From: Paragordius varius
Lineage: Eukaryota > Nematomorpha
DNA: 64,000 nt
Reading direction: 5' to 3'
Assembly (NCBI GenBank): GCA_964247055.1
Contig: OZ176057.1
Coordinates: 2,480,001-2,544,000, forward strand
Positions 59,441-64,000 of this stretch are shown piece by piece. Numbering within the stretch: position 1 is the first letter of the stretch; the number at the start of each line of letters is the position of its first letter. Under the pieces are notes generated by a model, which saw only the letters and a list, made by a program, of their open reading frames with translations, did no database searches and was not told where the DNA came from. A program made the position numbers and the translations under genes.

Positions 59441-61739
59441 TTTTTCATTAAGGTATGCATAAATCATTTGTGTACAATCAAAAAATTGCCGACTGGAAAT
59501 TTGAAGTTCACGACGCCACAAAATGTACCCATTAACAACACTATTACTACTTTGGGTAAATTAAAGTTAGAAAAATACAGTGCGGATACCAATTTTATGG
59601 GTGGACAATCAGATACTGCGTCAAATATACCACCATTTTCCAATGGTAGCACGGAAAAAGGCACCAATATAAATGTTCTGAGGAAACCAATGAGAAATGT
59701 CATTTATGTTGAAAATATTAAACATCTCTTAGAACTTTTGTATGCAAACATGGCTGACAACAACACGGAGCTAAATGAAACTAAGGTTAACGACGAAAAT
59801 AATGGCAGTGAAAGCAAACCACTAGAAATAAATTCACCCACACCATATCAATACGTTATAAGTCAACAAAAATTGGGTAGAACTTGGAAAACTACTGGAC
59901 ATTGTCAACATAATGGCTTAACTAATGCACTACCCCTAATAAGGTAGTTTTTACTTTTTTACATTAAACTTTAATAAAAATAGAGACCACAACTTAAAAA
60001 GTGAAAAAACACTGTTTTTTTAAAATGGCAGGTAACCATGTTTTTTTCGCCCTTATTTGTTTGTATACATAACCTAATCAGCTGGGGCACATGCTGTTTT
60101 CATGAAACCATAAATAAGGACAAATAAGGAACTACTGTTCTATAACATAAGATTTCTAAATAAATAGAGGGTGATCTAACATATTCAAAACTTAGCTCGC
60201 TTCAAACCTTAATTTTATAGGATGTTATAGAATAATAAGGGTTAAAAATAGGATTATATTTGAAAATCATGTTTTTTTCGCTTTATAATTGTTCTGTATA
60301 TATCATTCTTGGTTGTGTTGTCTATAATTTATCCCATAATTTATTTTTTCTACAGAATACAGTAGCATATGGCATAAAACAATTTTAGTCCATAAAATAA
60401 AAAAATGTTTTTAAAAAAAAACAAGGGGATATTATGAATATGCGCATATACAACTAGGCTTGTTTTTTTAAACAAAACATTTTTTTATTTTTTTATGGAC
60501 TAATAATGATTTATGCCATACGCTACTGTATAAACGGGTTCTTTTGTAATGGTTTCTTATTCTTATTTTGCGGCCCTCCAATTCTTATCATAAATATAAA
60601 ACTTTTTTAAAATCATAAAGTATTGGGCTTTAGGAAATCGAATATTTTTTATGATACTTAACAAATTTTATTTTTTCCAGAATCGCTGAAAGAGGAAAAC
60701 AGATATATAAACGAATATACCTGATGTGCTCGCCCAATGTAAGTGGCCTCTTAGCTTAAATCTCTTTTTTATGAATTCGGAAAGATTATGTAAGGAATTT
60801 GTAGGTTTTAAATACTTAATGCACAAAAATGTGATTTTTAATCGAATACAAAAGTTTCAACAAATTCCAAACGCCTTTGATACTATTTTCTTGACAAAAT
60901 CAGATCATGCCCAGTGATATGGCATACCTCAGTTCTCATACATATTCTCAGGCACTTTGCACGTGGTTACGACATTCACAAAGTATTTACGCTTTAACGG
61001 GCAAATCACTGCAACCTATAGCAAGTAAAGATGATACACATTATATTTAAGTATAAATGTTTATAGATTTACCCCTTTCATAAGGACCCTTAAAATTAGA
61101 GCTATAGGACAAAAGTCATATCATAACTCTTTTATTAAAATTTTAATACTAATTTGAATTTTGGTAAAATTTAAATTCAACTATATCCAAAATTTTCGAT
61201 ACAAGATAGTATCTTTTTCAATGGATCAACTAAAAACAAAAGAAAATACAGTTTTTTTGTTTTTCATTTTAACAGTTTAGAATACCCATAAATTATAACG
61301 GTTGACTACTTTTACTCCGTGGGCCGAACGTCGGTGTTGTAAATATTTTATAGGACCCTCTAAAAACAACCCTTTAATTCCTTTCCTTAACTCAACGATA
61401 ATCCAATTTTATACATAAATCTAATTAAAGCACAATCCTTTGGACATTTCTATTCTTATGTTTTGCACTTTTTATATCCCTAATTAATTCTGTCTTATGT
61501 TTTCAGAAAGCGAGAGCTGTAAAGTATTTTGTGAGTTATCACCCAAATTCCTACCTTCGAATCAAGGGTCGCCTCCTGTAACTATAAAAGTTCCTGTAAC
61601 CGAAACAACTACAGAGAATATAACCTTATCCAATATGATTTTACCTAATGGGACACCATGTTGGTATCAAAATGATAATTCCATAAATGAAACCCATACC
61701 AATGAAGCATATTGTATCGAAGGGAAGTGTTTGAATAAG
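50942..61739 (+). CDS. ADAMTS-like secreted zinc metalloprotease, ends unresolved
   Basis: Fifteen phase-consistent exons: 50942-51504, 52134-52688, 52766-52829, 54096-54265, 54417-54500, 54591-54712, 55640-55689, 56240-56351, 57228-57347, 58615-58774, 59245-59331, 59453-59943, 60681-60738, 60904-61024 and 61507-61739; about 996 residues. The first two exons form a propeptide (LECFYEGYM), ending in a basic cleavage site (GVRKR) split by an intron. The reprolysin catalytic domain runs from VIETAVFLDSQAI through LYQDPTLGRSIQLVV, RWDHFTVLSGKDL and IGLASFGPIICNP to the zinc motif HEIGHTLDFSHD, with the Met-turn in GSGFIMG. A disintegrin-like part (FYTLNQQCQLSYG, CLTLWC, GTSCGSGK) follows. The usual TSP1 position holds a low-complexity stretch and only remnants of TSP1, then an ADAMTS Cys-rich domain (SESCKVFC, NGTPCW, YCIEGKCLNK). 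No signal peptide is encoded in these exons, so a 5' exon is missing; the 3' end is uncertain. Confidence 0.9.
51722..51890. mobile_element. Short hairpin element with 38-bp near-perfect arms
   Basis: The left arm 'acaaatgaatatccaaatga' plus 'aaaaaatgat' and the right arm, its complement, differ at very few positions. It lies in the protease intron between exons 1 and 2, apparently inside an older mariner-like copy (right end at about 51960-52030). Confidence 0.75.
52836..53124. mobile_element. Tc1/mariner-like MITE six bases after a splice donor
   Basis: Begins TA then CAGTAAAAATTGAAATTATA, right after the GTAATA donor of protease exon 3. It ends with 'tttacgttttgcccgtataa' and 'tttcaattcttac'. 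A TA/GA microsatellite lies inside (about 52964-52996). Confidence 0.88.
53484..53764. mobile_element. Tc1/mariner-like MITE
   Basis: Second copy in the same protease intron and one of the best preserved: left 'attatacggacaaaacgtaa', right complementary, about 280 bp. Confidence 0.88.
54820..55084. mobile_element. hAT-like non-autonomous element
   Basis: Starts CAGAGGTTTCTGTATCCATC with 'cttcgtggcctgcatttttt' inside the end and finishes 'ttgcgggctgcagaccttt'. It lies in the protease intron after exon 6. Confidence 0.65.
55985..56163. mobile_element. Hairpin element (AGTAGTGTATGG family)
   Basis: Arms 'tggtcaattggcaacatagtagtgta' type (core 'agttggtcaattggcaac') and the complementary 'acgccaattgaccag' enclose about 60 bp. 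It ends 76 bp before protease exon 8. Confidence 0.7.
60355..60537. mobile_element. Hairpin element, related to the AGTAGTGTATGG family
   Basis: Outer arms 'acagtagcatatggcataaa' and 'ttatgccatacgctactgta' are near-perfect complements. It lies in the protease intron between exons 12 and 13. Confidence 0.7.
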
Positions 61740-61756
61740 GTTGTATTTATTTATTT

Positions 61757-61910
61757 CAGGGGGTATCTAACAACACCAGAGAAGGTACCGTGGGCCGCAT
61801 TCAAAAAATATGTGGGCGCCCTAACAAATATTTCGTTAGGTTTTAAACATAAGACTGCAAAAATTACTATTTATTTTATTCATTGGCGAAATTTGGAATA
61901 ATTTGTTAAG
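61757..61910. mobile_element. hAT-like non-autonomous element end
   Basis: Begins CAGGGGGTATCTAACAACAC, then 'gtgggccgcattcaaaa', matching the complement of the hAT-like end at 33540-33577. It starts 17 bp after the last supported protease exon; the far end is unclear. Confidence 0.6.
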
Positions 61911-62078
61911 AAAGACAATTTACTTAGATTTCATATTGTTTTAAAAAGCAAAATATGAATAAAGATGATATTAGTAACGTAATTATTTATTCATTTTACA
62001 GTCGTAATTAATAGTTTATAAGGCAAAAATTACGGTTAAAAAAGTATGATTGTCTGAAAAATTAGCCTTTATATGTAT

Positions 62079-62309
62079 ACATCAATTCAAATTCACCCTG
62101 AAATTAATTATTTGTTAAGAATATACTTATATTTTTTTATATTTCAAAAAATGTAATTTTGTTAAAATAATTAATACCGAAAATATAATAACTTTTCCCA
62201 TAAAAGTTATTTTTTTAATAATGCTGAGTTGTATAGGCTCGAAATTTCATAAATATTTTTACGATGACATTTGAAATGATCAAGGGTGAAGTTGAATTGT
62301 AAATGGTAC
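62079..62309. mobile_element. MITE, CAAATTCACCC family, short copy
   Basis: Begins 'atcaattcaaattcaccct' without a full ATACCATTTAC end and finishes AATTGTAAATGGTA. Confidence 0.7.
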
Positions 62310-62787
62310 ATTCGTTTTTGTCTGTATTTCAATTTAATGTCATTTCTATTTATTTTATAATATTTTATATTTAGAATAAAAATATCTACTTAAGAATTTC
62401 GCATTAGCTTGTTTTAAACAACCAGAATGGTTTAATAAATTAGTTAATTTTCCAGATTTTTTAGTCATCATTGGTTCAATGTTGATCTAGTTGGATTTAC
62501 ACTCTATTATGCATATAAAATATGCAGGCCTCGTAATGAAGAGTTAAGTGAAAAATAAATGTTTTTAAGTTTAATAAATAGCACAATTGCTAGGAAAAAT
62601 GAATATTGTTAGTCAAAAGTTCTCGTTGAATATCTAAAAAATTTTCATATTTCATCTTGCGTTTCGCCAACAATATTGCTCTTTACTGGTTATATATTTA
62701 ATAAATATTACAAATGTATTTTCCGTAGTGTTGTGATGAAGTTTCTGCAATAAAAATTTTTTATACTTAGATGCTTTTAAATGATAT

Positions 62788-63027
62788 AGTAAAAATTGAA
62801 TTAACGAGTAATTCGTGAAAACTAAAAGACAACTATATTTTTAAACCTTTTTTTTAATTAACTCTCGTTTTGGGTTGCAAAAATAGGGAATAATGGTAAC
62901 ATACCCATAACATTAATTTTTTTATTGTGAATGGAAGTTAGTGGCTTTTGTCGGTATGGTTATCTTTTCAAAAAATATTTGTCTTTTAGTTTTACTTTCT
63001 GTCTGTATAATTTAAATTTTTACAGTT
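62788..63027. mobile_element. Tc1/mariner-like MITE, diverged subfamily
   Basis: Starts AGTAAAAATTGAATTAACGA and ends 'tttgtcttttagttttactt' then 'ctgtctgtataatttaaatt'. The interior ('ctcgttttgggttgcaaaaat') is shared with about 51630-51680 but not with the main group, so this is a separate subfamily. Confidence 0.7.
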
Positions 63028-64000
63028 AATAAATGATATCTTAGCATATGAAATTACCCTTAAACATATTTTTATTTATATAAGGTTACAATGGACAACC
63101 ATAATATTCATGAATATTTACGCATTTTCAACAAACCCGATCTTACATTGATTGAAATAACCAAATAAATTAAATTTACTTATGAAGTCTTCAAACAATA
63201 TTTTGTTGTAACATCTGCATTTTACATATCACGTTTTATTGGAAAAGCATTTGATTTAATTTGATTCATTATAGAAATCTTAAATATTATGAAAAATATT
63301 TAGCAATATCTAGGTGAAAAAATTTAATTAATTTATCTTAACAATTGTTAAAATATGATGGATATTTTATAATAAAAATTTCATTGGTAAAAAAAAGATT
63401 TTATTTAATATTATAGTTGTTAGCCGAATCAATTCGCATTTTTACGCACATTGGGTCGAATAAAAAACATCTCGTGAAACGTGTCTGCAAAATTAAAATA
63501 TATTTATATGGGCCAAAAAACTTGTCTGATACATTTTTAAACGTTTGCTCTTTTATTTTATGGAGATACATAAAATATAGTCATATCTTGATACGCCAAG
63601 CATATTTTATTGGAAAAACAGCAAATTAATTTAATAATAACGTTTAAAATAATTTATTTCATGTCTAAATTATGTTGATTGACTATATCAAAATTAAGTA
63701 TAAAAAACACCAAACTTAATTTATCGGTACTTCATAACATGATATACCATATACAAAGCTAATATATAATTTGAAACCAGGCTTGACAACCATGTGATAC
63801 CCAAATACTTTTTTGTTCGCGCATAATTCCATATGACTTTCCAAATATACAAGGTTTGGAACCTGGAATCATTTGTTTCATCAATAGTAATTTGATTGAT
63901 TTTTTATTGACTGATTCTATCAAATATATATAAAATTATAGATATAAATTGGGATAAAATGGTGACTTAATGTTAGAATTTAGCAGAAAGAGAACAGCTC

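Larger units (their letters stand above)
61740..64000. other. Region downstream of the last supported protease exon
   Basis: It holds a hAT-like end (61757), a CAAATTCACCC MITE (62079-62309) and a mariner-like MITE (62788-63027). Two possible protease terminal exons (about 62374-62406, and 62456-62558 ending in ICRPRNEELSEK) were seen; neither is secure. Nothing else coding is recognised up to the window end, and the protease gene could extend past it. Confidence 0.5.

Noticed and set aside
61740-61759. Apparent 20-nt intron after protease exon 15
   Set aside because: The 'CAGGGG' acceptor is the terminus of a hAT-like element inserted here; the downstream frame is element sequence, not protease.
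62456-62558. Candidate terminal protease exon with a possible membrane segment and cytoplasmic tail
   Set aside because: It needs incoming phase 2, but the last supported exon ends in phase 0 and no bridging exon was found; the hydrophobic stretch is weak.

Overview
The window is a very AT-rich stretch of animal nuclear DNA. It holds six intron-containing protein genes, five on the + strand and one on the - strand. The organism is a metazoan: the genes are PDK1, a lysosomal-type beta-hexosaminidase, RNPS1 and an ADAMTS-type protease, with GT-AG introns and asparagine-rich low-complexity protein stretches. I cannot name the phylum. I see no bacterial, viral or retroviral genes, and no tRNA, rRNA or CRISPR array.

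Layout. 1-5641 (+): 3' part of the PDK1 (PDPK1) kinase gene, covering the linker and the C-terminal PH domain; the kinase domain lies upstream of the window. 8787-25808 (+): a complete 13-exon GH20 beta-N-acetylhexosaminidase with about 330 extra residues in one loop. 30708-33831 (+): a four-exon gene of unknown function, 333 residues, Asn-rich. 36500-41151 (-): a ten-exon RNPS1 (exon-junction-complex splicing factor) more than twice the usual length, with a 26-nt intron and a 29-nt exon. 43548-45416 (+): a four-exon gene for a 212-residue secreted protein with two copies of an eight-cysteine module I do not recognise. 50942 to at least 61739 (+): fifteen exons of an ADAMTS-like secreted zinc protease; its signal-peptide exon and its 3' end are not resolved.

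Exon borders were chosen so that GT-AG signals and reading phase agree at every junction. The one exception is an apparent one-base frameshift in RNPS1 exon 3.

Most of the rest is short non-autonomous DNA transposons. The main groups are: (a) elements of about 220-380 bp whose ends carry repeated copies of a 'TTCAAATTCACCC' unit; (b) Tc1/mariner-like elements of about 290 bp; (c) hAT-like elements; (d) elements with a palindromic 'GGGGTATCTAAATACCCC' in the terminal repeat; (e) hairpin elements with an 'AGTAGTGTATGG' core. Groups a and b sit strikingly close to splice sites. A 5' scrap of an RTE-type LINE lies at about 42.4 kb.

The genes show no obvious shared pathway. Three products would enter the secretory route (hexosaminidase, Cys-rich protein, protease), one acts in the cytosol at membranes (PDK1) and one in the nucleus (RNPS1). 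The strongest candidates for something undescribed are the hexosaminidase loop insertion, the duplicated eight-cysteine protein, and the crowding of one transposon family against splice sites.
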